DNA of 59,217 bases from Gnetum montanum (Eukaryota; Streptophyta; Gnetopsida; Gnetales; Gnetaceae), in the NCBI GenBank assembly GCA_015680685.1, contig MNCI01029717.1:1-59217 (forward strand), in the 5' to 3' direction. Made by a program: the position numbers and the translations under genes. A model generated the notes under the pieces. The model saw only the letters and a program-made list of their open reading frames with translations, was not told where the DNA came from and did not search any database. How positions within the stretch are numbered: position 1 is the first letter of the stretch; each line of letters starts with the position of its first letter. Shown in pieces: positions 10,600-21,455 of the stretch.

Positions 10600-12350
10600 G
10601 AAAAGTTGAGAGAGATTTTAGATGAAAGTAAGAAAAAAATTTACTTCGATAAATTGGGATTCAACGAAGAGAGTTATGAAATGTATATATTGTGAAAAAT
10701 AAAAAATTTAAGGTGTTTGGTGATTGGGAGTTAGATGCACAACACATAAATTAGATGCTATCAAACTTCATGCACAATCATCGAGACATAAACTTGCACA
10801 ACATGGATTTTGAAAGATGAGAAAAAAGCTAGGTTCATTTCACAACACATATAATAAAAATAAAATTATCATAACAATGTAGTTCTTTATTGGATAACAT
10901 AGGAAAATTTGCTATGAATCTCTTTGTACATTTTTAATATCATTTCATATGCCAAAGATGCTAACTAGAAAAGACTACTCTTCTTATACAAATCCAAAAG
11001 TTGGGCATGATTTTTTAATGTCTATTTCTCATTATCTTGAGGATCTAAAAAAAGGATATTATAAATTCCTATTTTCTTCTTCTTGTTAGATGAAAGCACG
11101 GATAGAACTTTAGAAAAGCATCTTATAGTAACTTTATAGATTCCAAATGACTTGGATCTTTAAAATTAGAATTTATAAAGTTGGTAAATGGAAAGAATGG
11201 TAGAGGAAAAACTATTTATGATACAATAAAAATATTAATGGAATAGAAGGAGTTTCTACTAAAATATTTTGTTGGAATATATGGTGCATTTACAAGACTG
11301 GAATTAAAAATGGATTTGTTTTCCTTCTTAGAAATGATGTCCTTATNGTCTAAACATGACCTTCTAAATTTTTAAAATTAAAAAAATTGATGCAAATAGA
11401 AACTCTTGAAGCTCTTGAAGTACATAATGTTCATTGGCTATTACGAGGATAGGTGCTTTAAAGATTAGTTATCTTGATGATAGTAATTTAATCAATTTGG
11501 AAAAAGCAAAGGATGAAGTTATGGTATAACAAAGAAAGAAATTTTTCAATGTTGTTCTTTCTATGATGGGTAATATACTTCAGAATTTGAACAAACTAAA
11601 TATGGCATTTGTTGATCCTACTATACTTGGAGTGACCATAGATGTAACTATAACCTCTTTGAAACGAAATGTTTTAAGAAAAAATATTTTGCTAAATATA
11701 CATTATATCTTCAAAGATTTTTGAATGCTTCTAGATCTAGATGGTTCAAGATATAGGATAAAAGAGAAACATTCACAAGCATGAATTATTATATAAAGAG
11801 TCTAAGAAGGTAATTGATAATAAGGTTACAGAAAGAAGCTTACAAAAAGTATCAGCAAATAACAATTGCAATGCCAATAAATTAATTAACTTCTTAAATA
11901 AAATATTTCCATATCTTTCATTCTTCAATGTAATTAAATTATTTATCCCTTATCATTATCCAATAGATATAGAAGTTAGAGACAAAGTTTCATCTAATTG
12001 GTTTGACAGAATTTGTACAGAACTTCAACAACAAATAGTTGATAATAGATATCAAGAAATGGATGTAAAGTTAAATTACATGGGTTTTTTGATACTATAT
12101 TTTGTTCTTCCATTGCTTTTGTGATAAAGAAGCATGTGAAATATTTCCTACTACAAGTTTGTATGAAAAATTTCCTAATCTTTTGAAACTATAGCAAATG
12201 GTTCTTATTATTCCTACCAGTACAATTTTTATATGATAGAGGCTTTTCTCACTGAAATATAATTAAGGATATCTAAAGATCGCATTTTTCATTGGAAACT
12301 CTTGATGCTCTAATTCAAGTGTCATTAACATTAGAAAAAAAGATTATGAA
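10600..12350 (+). pseudogene. hAT-superfamily transposase relic
   Basis: Remains of a DNA transposase gene. A conserved LLDESTDRTLEKHLIV block (about 11085-11135) matches the catalytic-region 'DESTD' motif of hAT proteins related to the ZNF862/C17orf113 type. FVGIYGAFTRL (about 11270-11300) resembles the downstream GxxxDGA block. EVHNVHWLLRG (about 11420-11450) resembles the R-W-L block. Near the end, an F-S-L-E-T-L-D-A-L-I segment (about 12285-12325) matches the C-terminal dimerisation domain. Frames shift repeatedly and stops are common. I could not find convincing terminal inverted repeats, so the element's ends are unknown. It lies directly after element A. Confidence 0.6.
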
Positions 12351-13539
12351 ATATGCGAGAATATAAAACATGAAATATATTAAAGAAAGTTATAGCTAAA
12401 TTATTTATATTATCATATTTGAGTTTTATATAATTTAAAAATACTACTAATTCTATTTATTTTGAATGAGCAAAGGTTATGGAGGCTATTCAAGAAGTAT
12501 TAAAAGCTTGCAAGATATTATAATTGAAAATATTACTATCTTGATATTTTAAAGATTTCCAATATTTAGTTTGATCCTTTTTAAAACATTTATAATGAAA
12601 TGTTTTAATATTTATAAACCATTTTAAATGGATTTTTATTAATAAAATGTTTAATATTTATGTTGTAAAGGTACTTCATCTAAAGTATTTTATTTTTATT
12701 TTCATATGAATTACTATAAATCATTTTTAAAATTGATTTTTTATTCATATTTTTTAAAAATAATGTTATAATTCTAAATTTACTTAATCTACTATTTTTT
12801 AAAGAATTCTATTTTTGTTTTTTATGAATAACAAAATGACATGTAACGTAAATATGTACAAGCAAAATTTTAGGTAAAATTTTAAAAGCATGTCATGAAA
12901 AAGTTTCATGACAGGCAGGGATGCACTTCAAATTCACACCCTACACATAGGTGCTTATCAATCATCATCGATGACACCTTAGTAGTGCCTACCTGCTTCA
13001 AGAAATCCTACTAATCAAGTTTCCTAGCCGTAGCAGTTTCTACTTCATGGCCCCATAAATATACAATTATTATTGCCAAGNGTAAGCACATACATGAGAA
13101 TTGTAGGACTAGGCTCACATTAGCCTCTTCATCTAGTAGATAGGATAATCATGCATGTTAGATAAAAGCCCACATCTAAGAAGGCTCAATGATGTTTCCT
13201 AAATGTCATTAAAGCATACCATATACTTTAGGGATAAGTTCCATTGTCATGTATGGAAGACATAACAAGATGATACTTGATGATGATGTTATTACCATAT
13301 TCATGTTCAAGGTGGCTATGGTAGCTATTAAAGAAGAATACTTGCTTGAAAAATCATCAAATCTTAGCAGTCCCATGGTGAAAATTTAAATCAATGAGAA
13401 AAGCCACTACTCATCTCTCTATAACTTTGGTTTAGCATGAGTCAATCTCATCTCTTTATAGCATCACCTTGATTGGGAACTTTCTCCTCTCAAGGGTTCT
13501 AACTTTCGATTGGAGTTGGAAAACCAATCCTATACGTAT
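12351..13539. other. Unassigned AT-rich stretch
   Basis: Very AT-rich to about 12880, then more balanced. No ORF with recognisable homology. Position 13081 is a single N. The part from 12900 may be the far-decayed gag end of the element that supplies the protease fragment at 13540, but I cannot show this. Confidence 0.4.
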
Positions 13540-13790
13540 ATTGTGTGAAAAGTAAGTGATAAGATGACAACTATTATAAGCTAGTCATATCTTATAGATT
13601 TCCTAGTGATTAAGTTAGAAATCAAGGTGGAAGATAACCTCCCTATTATGATGGGGAGGACCTAGTTAAGTACGATCAATACTAGGTTGGTCTTCCAAGA
13701 GCTCCATCTCAAAATTATTAGAAGAGATGAGATCAGAATGATGATTTACAAGAAAATATCTTATGATCCTTCCTATTCATGTAGCACCAT
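13540..13790 (+). pseudogene. Stray Ty3/gypsy protease fragment
   Basis: The plus strand reads SYLIDFLVIKLEIKVEDN followed by LPIMMGRT-stop-LSTINTRL. It aligns with the protease C-terminal half of A (SYPTNFLVIHVENYKGN, then IIMGRAWLSTINARL) and B. No RT follows, because element B begins 700 bases later. This is an isolated remnant of another family member, possibly cut off by deletion. High similarity over about 60 codons makes the identity fairly safe. Confidence 0.65.
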
Positions 13791-14468
13791 GAGCATGTGT
13801 TATTCAAGTTCCAAATGAAACATTTCACGGAAAATATCTGGTATGCCATAATGAACTTCTTTTGTCTCTAAGCATGCCTAACACTCAATTTAATACTCAA
13901 AGGTCTACCAAGTGATAAACATGGATTAGTCATGGGAGAGGAATACTTTATGAAATATCAACATTTTATTTTTCTATCATTTTTATTTATCCATTTAATA
14001 AAGATAGTATGTTTAGTTAGAATTTTCATACTTTTTGAACTTAATGGATAATCCTCTATGATGTTTTCTTTTCTTTTAGTGTGTTTGTCTATGTGTGGAA
14101 AAACCAATTAATGTACTTTATGAATATTCATCCAATAAGCTAATGATGGATGGATGAGTTACAGATGCAATGAGGATGTGAGAGTATCAAATAAGTCCAA
14201 AGTAAAGCCTTGATCGATGGAATGTCCATGCAATAGAATTTATCCACCCACTTTTCTTCTATCCATTACCTATGAACTAGGCTTAGATTTAGTAGGGAGC
14301 GAGAACTCACACTATGAGCTACTAAAGCTAATTCTACTGAAACCATGGGTAGGTGGTAAGTCTACTCTATAGGTTATGAGCTTTGGAATTCTAGAAGAGT
14401 GCTTAGTCACTTGCAAGATAAACATATGTCATTGAGGATCCTTATAATCATTGGATGGATCTAACTAG
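13791..14468. other. Unassigned stretch before element B
   Basis: No coding homology recognised. It includes AT-rich sequence and a GATCGATGGAATGTCCATG segment near 14212 that resembles the short repeats in U3 regions of this family, but no LTR termini could be defined. Confidence 0.35.
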
Positions 14469-15254
14469 TGATGAGCCGCGATATCGCGTCGACCCCTACG
14501 ATATCGCGTATGCGATATCGCAGCCCGTTGCCTTGTCTATAAATAAGAGGTGGCTTTCCCTTGTTCAATCATCTAGATCTAGATCCTTAGCCAAACTATA
14601 GCCATTTTACCATTCCAGAGTTAGAATAATTTCCATGTGCCCATAGTAGGAGTCTCAAAGTGAACGGATCTTTATTCGATCAAATTGTACTTGAGCACAC
14701 ATTTGTGTACGACAATAAAGATGAACTTTTTTATAAACATTGCAGCATATGGACTAAGCTAAATAGGATTTAATTATTTTTAAATTTTTAAATTCTTTCC
14801 TAATTAATTAATCTCTCTCAACCCTTAACTCTCCTAGTTAAGTGCATTTAGTATGACTGCTTTGAGCACATGTGTAACGCTTGGTAACCCAATAACGAGT
14901 AGCGCTTAGTAATCCTAGTAGCGTTGCACTCGTTCAGGGTGTGTACGGCAAGTGGGAACGAATACTGATGCTAGGATAATTAGAACTTAGTTAATGAAAG
15001 TTAGTCAATTAGTTTTCTTCACCTTTCCCTACTAGCATAGGTGTTAAAAAGATAAAAGACATAAAAATCATATACCTTAAACTTATTTAACCATACAACC
15101 ATGAAAATACAAGTAAGTTTGGGAAGACAGCGATTGATTAACCTTAAGTGTTCCATTAGGGCGCATAAGCACTTAGTCCTTGGAGTTTGATGGGATCATG
15201 CGTGAGATGCTCATATTCATATGGTTGAGTGTAGGGGTACCTCGCCAGTCATCA
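14469..15254 (+). repeat. Element B 5' LTR (786 bp)
   Basis: Begins TGATGAGCC and ends CCAGTCATCA, directly followed by the primer site. U3 is only about 68 bases and consists largely of GATATC-centred dyads (14477-14521). TATA box at 14537-14546. An ACAATAAAG poly(A)-like signal lies near 14712. The stretch 14469-14800 matches the 3' LTR copy at 23311-23671. Confidence 0.88.
14477..14546 (+). promoter_or_regulatory. Element B U3 promoter: GATATC dyads and TATA box
   Basis: Three GATATC-centred palindromes (CGCGATATCGCG, CGATATCGCG, GCGATATCGC) are followed 15-20 bases later by the TATA box CTATAAATAA at 14537-14546. The dyads could bind a dimeric factor or be methylation targets. The 3' LTR copy carries more dyads. 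Confidence 0.6.
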
Positions 15255-15255
15255 T

Positions 15256-15273
15256 TGGCGCCATTGCTGGGAA
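15256..15273 (+). promoter_or_regulatory. Element B primer binding site (tRNA-Asp type)
   Basis: TGGCGCCATTGCTGGGAA, one base after the LTR. It differs from the complement of the plant tRNA-Asp 3' end (TGGCGCCGTTGCCGGGGA) at three positions, all transitions. tRNA-Asp priming is usual for several Athila/Tat elements. Confidence 0.8.
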
Positions 15274-15402
15274 CTTAGTTGTTTGTGCGCTACATAGAAC
15301 ATAGGAAATCATTCACATCATTGGGAGCTAGAATGAACCCTTAGGGTTGATCAAATGAAAAAAAATAAGATAATGGTAAACAGCACACCGAACAAGGCTA
15401 AA

Positions 15403-17934
15403 ATGTCTACTTCTTACAAAAGCACTTCACCGCCTAGGAACAACACTAGAGACAGTCGGTGGCACAACACACATAACCAAGAACCGCAAGTTCCTCACCA
15501 ATTCAGTGTGGTATATATTCATCATGATGAATATATACAAAAATTTACCTTTATCTTCCATCAAGATGAACAACTACATTAGAGAGACTTGGAGGGTAAC
15601 ATAGTGTTGCCTCTAGACAGAGCAACTCCCAACATGCTCCTTCATGCCCTTGCACGAATTGGCATGTCACAATTATACGCAGAGTATGTTGCATGTGATT
15701 ATAACACAAGGGACTACCATCCCATAGAAGCACAATGTCAATGGGACTTGCGACAGGAGAGTTACTATATATCGTTGAAGGGCAAAGCCCATAACGCTCC
15801 ACCCATCTTAAGCGAAACTGAGGGTGGTGAACCTATTTCAATAGGTTCTCCACAAAATGATGTTTTCCCTCCTAACAATGATGAGGAGGTGGTGTATCAA
15901 AACCTTCACTCCATGATTCACAACTCTGGTTCTGATCCCCACGAACACCAAGTGTTCAATGAGGAAACATATACATAAGATAAAGGCAGGAAGTCTGATC
16001 ATCATCACGATTAGGGTCGGGATCACCAAAGAGAAGGTAGGAAACATCGTCATGATGATGGTTCTCCTTCTTCTTTACCTTCATCGTCACATTCACCCTC
16101 TCCTTCAATATCTAGATGTAGTCATAAGGAGCCTAACCATGAGGATAAGGGTAAGCAATGTGAGAAACCTCGTCGAGAGAGTCAAGAATAAGGACGAGGG
16201 CATTCTAAGGAATCACAACATGGAAGAAGGGAAAGTAGGAAACTGCGTAGACATCATAGATGCTACAAACAAAATGACCACGAAGAACCCTTACTTGCAA
16301 CCCGAAACATGTTAGACATCACGAAGGCCGTTAGAATACCTACAAGGCACCAAAAAGATAGCACGATCAAGAGATTATACATGAATAATATCTCATGATT
16401 TGAGTGGGGATACAATGCTGATCCTCAGAACCACTTACAGGAATTTCACGATGCATGTTCCTTGCAGAACATCAAGAACGAGTGGCCAAAATTATGGTTG
16501 TTTCCAAGGACACTAGTAAAAGAAGAGAAAAGTTGGTATCAGTCCTTAGAACCAGAATCCATTCGAAGGTGGAGTACGATGCTAGAACTGTTTAACGATA
16601 AGTATCAAACATAATCCCAGGTGTCCAACCTGTGAAAGCAAATCCAAGGATGCTGATACTATGCATTATTACATTGTTTCCTAGGCCATGGTTACTCACA
16701 ACAGGATCAACTACACCATCTCATAGATGGACTTAGGCATAAAACCAGGAGAACCCTTGGAATGTATGCCCAAGAGAGATTATCAGAGCTTAGGTTCCAT
16801 CAAGTCCATAGATTTTTGGAGTAAGTAGCTAAGGAAGAAGAAGAGCTACATAAGAGAGAAAGCGTGGAAGAGTACAACCATGATCCTTCCCTCCGAAAAA
16901 GTGGAGTAAGATTCTGTGAGGAGGAGGATGAGTCACCACTCAAAGAGCTAGTGAATAGGAAAACCTTACCGCTTCAAAAATTAACAACAAAAGTATCGAC
17001 AAAGGTAGATCAAATGTGGGACTCCTTAGATAGTAGATTTGAAACCATTCTAAAAATCGTAGAGGAGTCTAAGCAGTGAAGTAGTGACCATGATAGAAAG
17101 AAAAAGAAGGATTTGGACCTTGCACGTAACAAAGGTAAGGGTAAAATGGCTATCACTGAAGAGGTTGTGGATTTTCATACGGACAATGATGGTGGATGTG
17201 AGATATGCCAATATGACCATCCTAAGAGATGTTGCCTAATAATCTCACATCTGTAAGAGTCTGGGGTGTGTGCACTTAACCCACGACTTAACAAATGGCA
17301 AGCACCCTGACGGTTACCTTATCCCCAAGGTAACCCAAGGTAGTTCCACCAACCGTTAACGTATTATCCAAGTGGAACTCTACCACAACCTATTGAGCAA
17401 CCCCAATAGTGGAACTACCCACAGTCCTGGGGGATGCCACTGCTAAGGTAACAATACCTTTACTGACAACCAAATCCATATGGCTACTACGTGCAGTAGC
17501 CAATCTCTCCACATGACTCTGTTAGTCACATGACATCCCAATGTCACTACCAAGCTCAAGAGTATTATAGGACTCCTTCTCTTGGGGGAGACACATCACA
17601 TACATACCATCCTCCAAATCCATCCATCACTCTCACACCGATAGCTCCATTACCAATCACTCCAGTAATGCAAGGGGTACTCCCCACTCAACCACAGCAA
17701 CCCAATGTCACGAGGGCTATGGATCCTCAACCCACAGTTGGTTTTGAAAACCTTATGCAAAAAAGATCTTTCTTCAGAACCAACAATCCAACCAAGCCCT
17801 CACCATCACAAGAGATTGAACATCTGAACACCTCCCTACCAAGTAGAGCCTCCTTCACTGTTTTGGGGCCTCCTTCAACCCAAAAGTTGAGCTTAATGCA
17901 CACGGTTATGTTAACACATGTTATTACTGACTAG
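15403..17934 (+). pseudogene. Element B gag
   Basis: The structural polyprotein. I take the start at 15403 (MSTSYKSTSPP) because element D's gag starts with the related MSSFHRSASPP; an upstream ATG at 15355 is not conserved. About 840 codons in one frame with around ten stops. Order: an N-terminal domain (ALARIGMSQLYAEY..., about codons 75-130); a Ser/His/Arg-rich linker; a capsid-like region (KLWLFPRTLVKEEKSWYQSL, about codon 365; GHGYSQQDQLHHLIDGLR); a helical region (LPLQKLTTKVSTKVDQMWDS); the unusual zinc knuckle CEICQYDHPKRCC near 17189-17227; and a Pro/Gln-rich tail. A small deletion near 16650 removes a piece present in A and D. Confidence 0.88.
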
Positions 17935-18735
17935 ATTAAGGTGGGCCACCTTCCCAGGAAATTCTCTGATCTTGGGAGTCCTCTAATCTATCTCCAAGTT
18001 GTTGGGAATGAACCATGTAAAGCTCTTCTGGACTCAGGTTCTGGAGTCAACTTGATATCGAAAGAAATGTATAAAGCCTAAAACCTACCTCCACTAAGGA
18101 AGAGTAACATTTGACTAGAGCTGGCTGACCAGTCCATCACTGTTCCCTTGGGACTTGTGAGGACATTGTCACCTCTGCATGTGGTTGGTCATATCCAGCT
18201 GATTTCCTAGTGATACAAGTAAACAATGGTAAAGGGAACTTCCTAATAATAATGGGAAGAGCATGGCTTAGTACTATAGATGCATGCCTAGGAATTTGCA
18301 ATCTTTCCCTGGAAATATCAAAGAAGAACACTTTTGGAAAGATCAAGAAGAAGAAAGTTCCATGTATCACATATAGTGACAAAGGGTGCCATTGCATGCA
18401 AAAATCATGGGTTATGCGAAGTTTAGCATTGCCTGCATGCAATCGATGTGCACAAGACATCAATATACAAAAGTGCTTGTATGCTGTAGCCACACAACAA
18501 GAAGACACCCAGTGGCTAATGGTTGATGAAGAGAGAAATTCGCTAACATGCATGGAACTCACTAAGGGAATAACTAGTGCTTACATTGAAAGCATAGGCA
18601 CACTGGAGCAAGTCCNNNNNGGTGATCATCAATGCAAGAATTGTTCCCAAACAAAAAGAAAGACTACTAAAAGTGATAAAAAAGTGGTCAAAAGCCTTTG
18701 CCTAGTCATACCCCAAGTTAACCAGAATAGATCCT
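17935..18735 (+). pseudogene. Element B protease and pol linker
   Basis: Aspartic protease with an intact active-site motif ALLDSGSGVNLIS at about 18022-18060. An indel between about 18100 and 18200 shifts the frame, and the C-terminal half continues at 18210 (GNFLIIMGRAWLSTIDACLG). After this the frame runs through a Cys/His-containing linker to a 5-base N run at 18616-18620. Sequence beyond the Ns (NARIVPKQKERLLKVIKKW) leads into RT in the same frame as gag. Catalytic residues are present, but the frameshift and stops make it inactive. Confidence 0.82.
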
Positions 18736-19660
18736 AGGATATGCCAGCATAGGATTTACACGGACCCCTCCATGAAACCTCGAAAACAACCACAGAGGCG
18801 ATTGAACCCAAAATTGAAACAAATAGTAAAAGAAGAGATAGAACAACTTCTTAAGGTTGGGTTCATATATCCCATTGCTGATAGTGAATGGGTTAGCCCT
18901 CTAGTAATCATACCTAAAAAGGGAGGTAAATGGAGGGTTTGTATAGATTTTAGGCTACTAAACATGACAACATTCAAGGATCATTTTCCATTGCCATTCG
19001 TTGACCAAGTCTTGGACACCATAGCAGGGCATCGATATTATAGTTTTTTGGATGGCTATAGTGGATATAACCAAATACGGACAGCAGCAGAAGATCAAGC
19101 CAAAACAATGTTCACCAATCCTTGGGGAACTTTTGGATATAAACAAATGACATTTGGCTTGTGCAATGCTCCTGCCATGTTCCAACATTTAGTTCTAAGC
19201 ATATTCCAACAGCAGATAGGGAACGGAGTGGAAGTCTTTATGGACGACTTCTCCACTTATGGAACAAGCTTTGATCAAGCCCTGAACCGATTAGAGCAAG
19301 TGCTAAAACAATGTGTTGAAACCAACTTAAGGCTCAATTAGCAGAAAAGCCATTTGATGGTCTAAGAGGACGTAGTACTTGGGCATAGGATTTCACATTC
19401 AGGAATAGAGGTAGACCTAGATAAAGTTAGGATCATCCAAGGAATCACCCGACAATTGGAAACTATCAAAGACATTCTGTCATTCCTTGGACACACTGGC
19501 TACTATAGGATATTCATTGAGAACTTCTCCAAGATTGCCAAACCATTGGTAGAACTAACGAAGAAGGATGCACCATTCGAATGGACCAAGGAATGTGAAC
19601 AAGCATTCCAAAATCTGAAACAAAAGCTTGTAGAAACTCCCATTCTACAAGCTCCCAACT
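18736..19660 (+). pseudogene. Element B reverse transcriptase
   Basis: Well-preserved RT domain. Open at 18772-19341 with QRRLNPKLKQIVKEEIEQLL, YPIADSEWVSPLVIIPKKGG, WRVCIDFRLLN, KDHFPLPFVDQ, FLDGYSGYNQI, GTFGYKQMTFGLCNAPAMFQ and the catalytic FMDDFSTYG (FMDD at 19237-19248). The connection segment (VLGHRISHSGIEVD, ITRQLETIKDILSFLGHTGYYRIF) continues to 19660. Stops fall at Trp and Gln positions (for example LN-stop-QKSH where relatives have LNW). The HRIYT...RQ-QRRLNP signature places it in the Tat/Athila group. All three catalytic aspartates are present. Confidence 0.92.
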
Positions 19661-20040
19661 AGTCTAGACTATTCCATATAATGATTGACGCATCCAATTA
19701 TGCCTTAGAAGCCATACTTACAAAGTTAGATGATCAAAAACATCCCTATTACATTCACTGTGCAAGTAGGAGTATAGCCAGTGCACAACTTAAGTACAAA
19801 ACTATAGAAAAAGAATTAATGGTTGTAGTGTTTGCACTGGACAAGTTTAGGTACTATGTGTTAGGCTATAAGGTGTACATTCATACGGATCATAGTGCAA
19901 TTAGGTTCCTCATGTACAAGACAATGGTCATCCCTCGTATTATACATTGGCTGGTAATACTACAAGAGTTCGATTTAACGATGATCGATTGAAAGGGCAC
20001 TGAGAACATAGTTGCAGATCATTTATCTTGGTTGCGCTGG
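19661..20040 (+). pseudogene. Element B RNase H
   Basis: The four catalytic acidic positions are visible: Asp in MIDASNYALEAIL (19681), Glu in TIEKELMVVVFALDKF (about 19800), Asp in IHTDHSAIRFLM (about 19880) and the last Asp in NIVADHLS (about 20010-20035). A stop after the NQ/N-S junction at about 19660 and one before KGTEN (CGA to TGA) interrupt the frame. Otherwise it is a typical gypsy RNase H of about 120 residues in the same frame as RT. Confidence 0.9.
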
Positions 20041-21455
20041 GACAATGAGGATGAATATATAGTGTCCGACCATTTTCCTGATGAAACCCTCTTTGCTGGT
20101 GTAGTGAACAACCAACCCAGGGAGACGAATTGGTATAGTAGCATTCTCACTTATCTTCTTACCCAACAAACACCACAGGAGTTGGACTTTAGGAAGAAAC
20201 AACAGTTTCTTCATAGAGATAAGTACTTCATGGAGATTAACGGACAACTTTACAAAGTTTTTCCCAATGGCTTGATTCAATGGTGTGTGCATGATATCGA
20301 CCAATTAAGAGTTTTCCAAGATGCTCATGAGGGCCCTTGTGGGGGCCACTATGTTGGGAAATGAATAGCTATTAAGATCCTACTTGCAGGATATTACTGG
20401 CCAACATTGTTTCGGGACACCCATCAATTTGTCCAATCCTGCAAGTGCTGTCAACGTGATGGGGGAATGACTACTCGAATGGAGGGTTCGCAACAATGGA
20501 TTCAACCTTTAGAACCCTTCAACATTTGGGGAATAGACTTTATGGGGCCCATTACACCCATGTCCAATGGAAAATCTTACATCATCGTTGCCATAGACTA
20601 TCTAACAAAATGAGCTGAAGCAGCTACTATTATAGACTGCACATCGTCTACAGCTGTAATCAACAACAAGTCATAAAAAAGTTTGGTGTGCCACGTGCAC
20701 TTATCTCGGATAATGGAACACACTTCACGGGTGCAACCTTTTGGAAACTGATGCAACGCTTGGGGGTTGAACATAAATTGACTACACCTTATCATCCCCA
20801 AGCTAATGGCCAAGCTGAGGTCACTAATTGGGAGATTACTAAAATATTAACAAGGACAATTAGCAAATATAGGCGAGATTGGAGAACTAAACTGAATGAT
20901 GCCCTCTAGGTATACCTCTCCACTTGGAAACTCCCTACAGACTACTCTCCATATGAGTTAGTATACAAAAAAATTTTAAAGCTTCTAATTCAAACAAAGC
21001 TCCATACACTATCCATGGCATGTGACCTCCACCTTGACCTTGATCTAGCACAAAAAAACGTGCTGGATGAAAACTGATTAGTTTCCCTATCATCAAATGA
21101 GTTGCACAAGGCACATAACAAGCAACATCATTACTTAAAAACTCGAAAGGTTAAGTATCAACTAGGAGATAAGGTTGTCTACTGAAACCCCACACATGTG
21201 CCACAATGCAAAAAATTTCAAACATTATGGAAAGGGCCTTACATTATTCATACAACCTTCCCCTCAGGAGCCATGACCATATACAAACCTGAAAGCCTTG
21301 ATAAGAGATTACTGGTCAATTTGCAACAAATCAAACCCTTCCATGAACTTAGAATAGCCAATGCACATAATACCTCTAAGAGAGGACGACCTCGCTCATT
21401 ATTTCAAATCTCTCCCTTCCAACTCAGTCATGGGGGAGATGGCCACCTATGCTGA
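20041..21455 (+). pseudogene. Element B integrase
   Basis: N-terminal zinc domain with DAHEGPCGGHYVGK (about 20318-20360) and CKCCQRDGG (about 20440-20465). Core with the full D,D,E set: Asp in WGIDFMGPITPMSNGKSYII (about 20525-20585), Asp in LISDNGTHFTG (about 20700-20733) and Glu in NGQAEVTN (about 20805-20830). The frame shifts by one between about 20620 and 20690. Later stops replace Trp (ALW, VYW). The C-terminal domain has TLWKGPYIIHTTFPSGAMTI and ends in RGRPRSLFQISPFQLSHGGD at 21455. No chromodomain. This is the most complete integrase in the window. Confidence 0.9.

Noticed and set aside
14477-14521. CRISPR-like or satellite array from the GATATC repeats
   Set aside because: Only 3-5 short irregular dyads inside LTR U3, no regular spacers, and clearly a eukaryotic context.
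18137-18562. Minus-strand 141-codon frame opposite B's protease, and similar antisense frames elsewhere
   Set aside because: Shadows of the sense protease/RT frames with no homology of their own.
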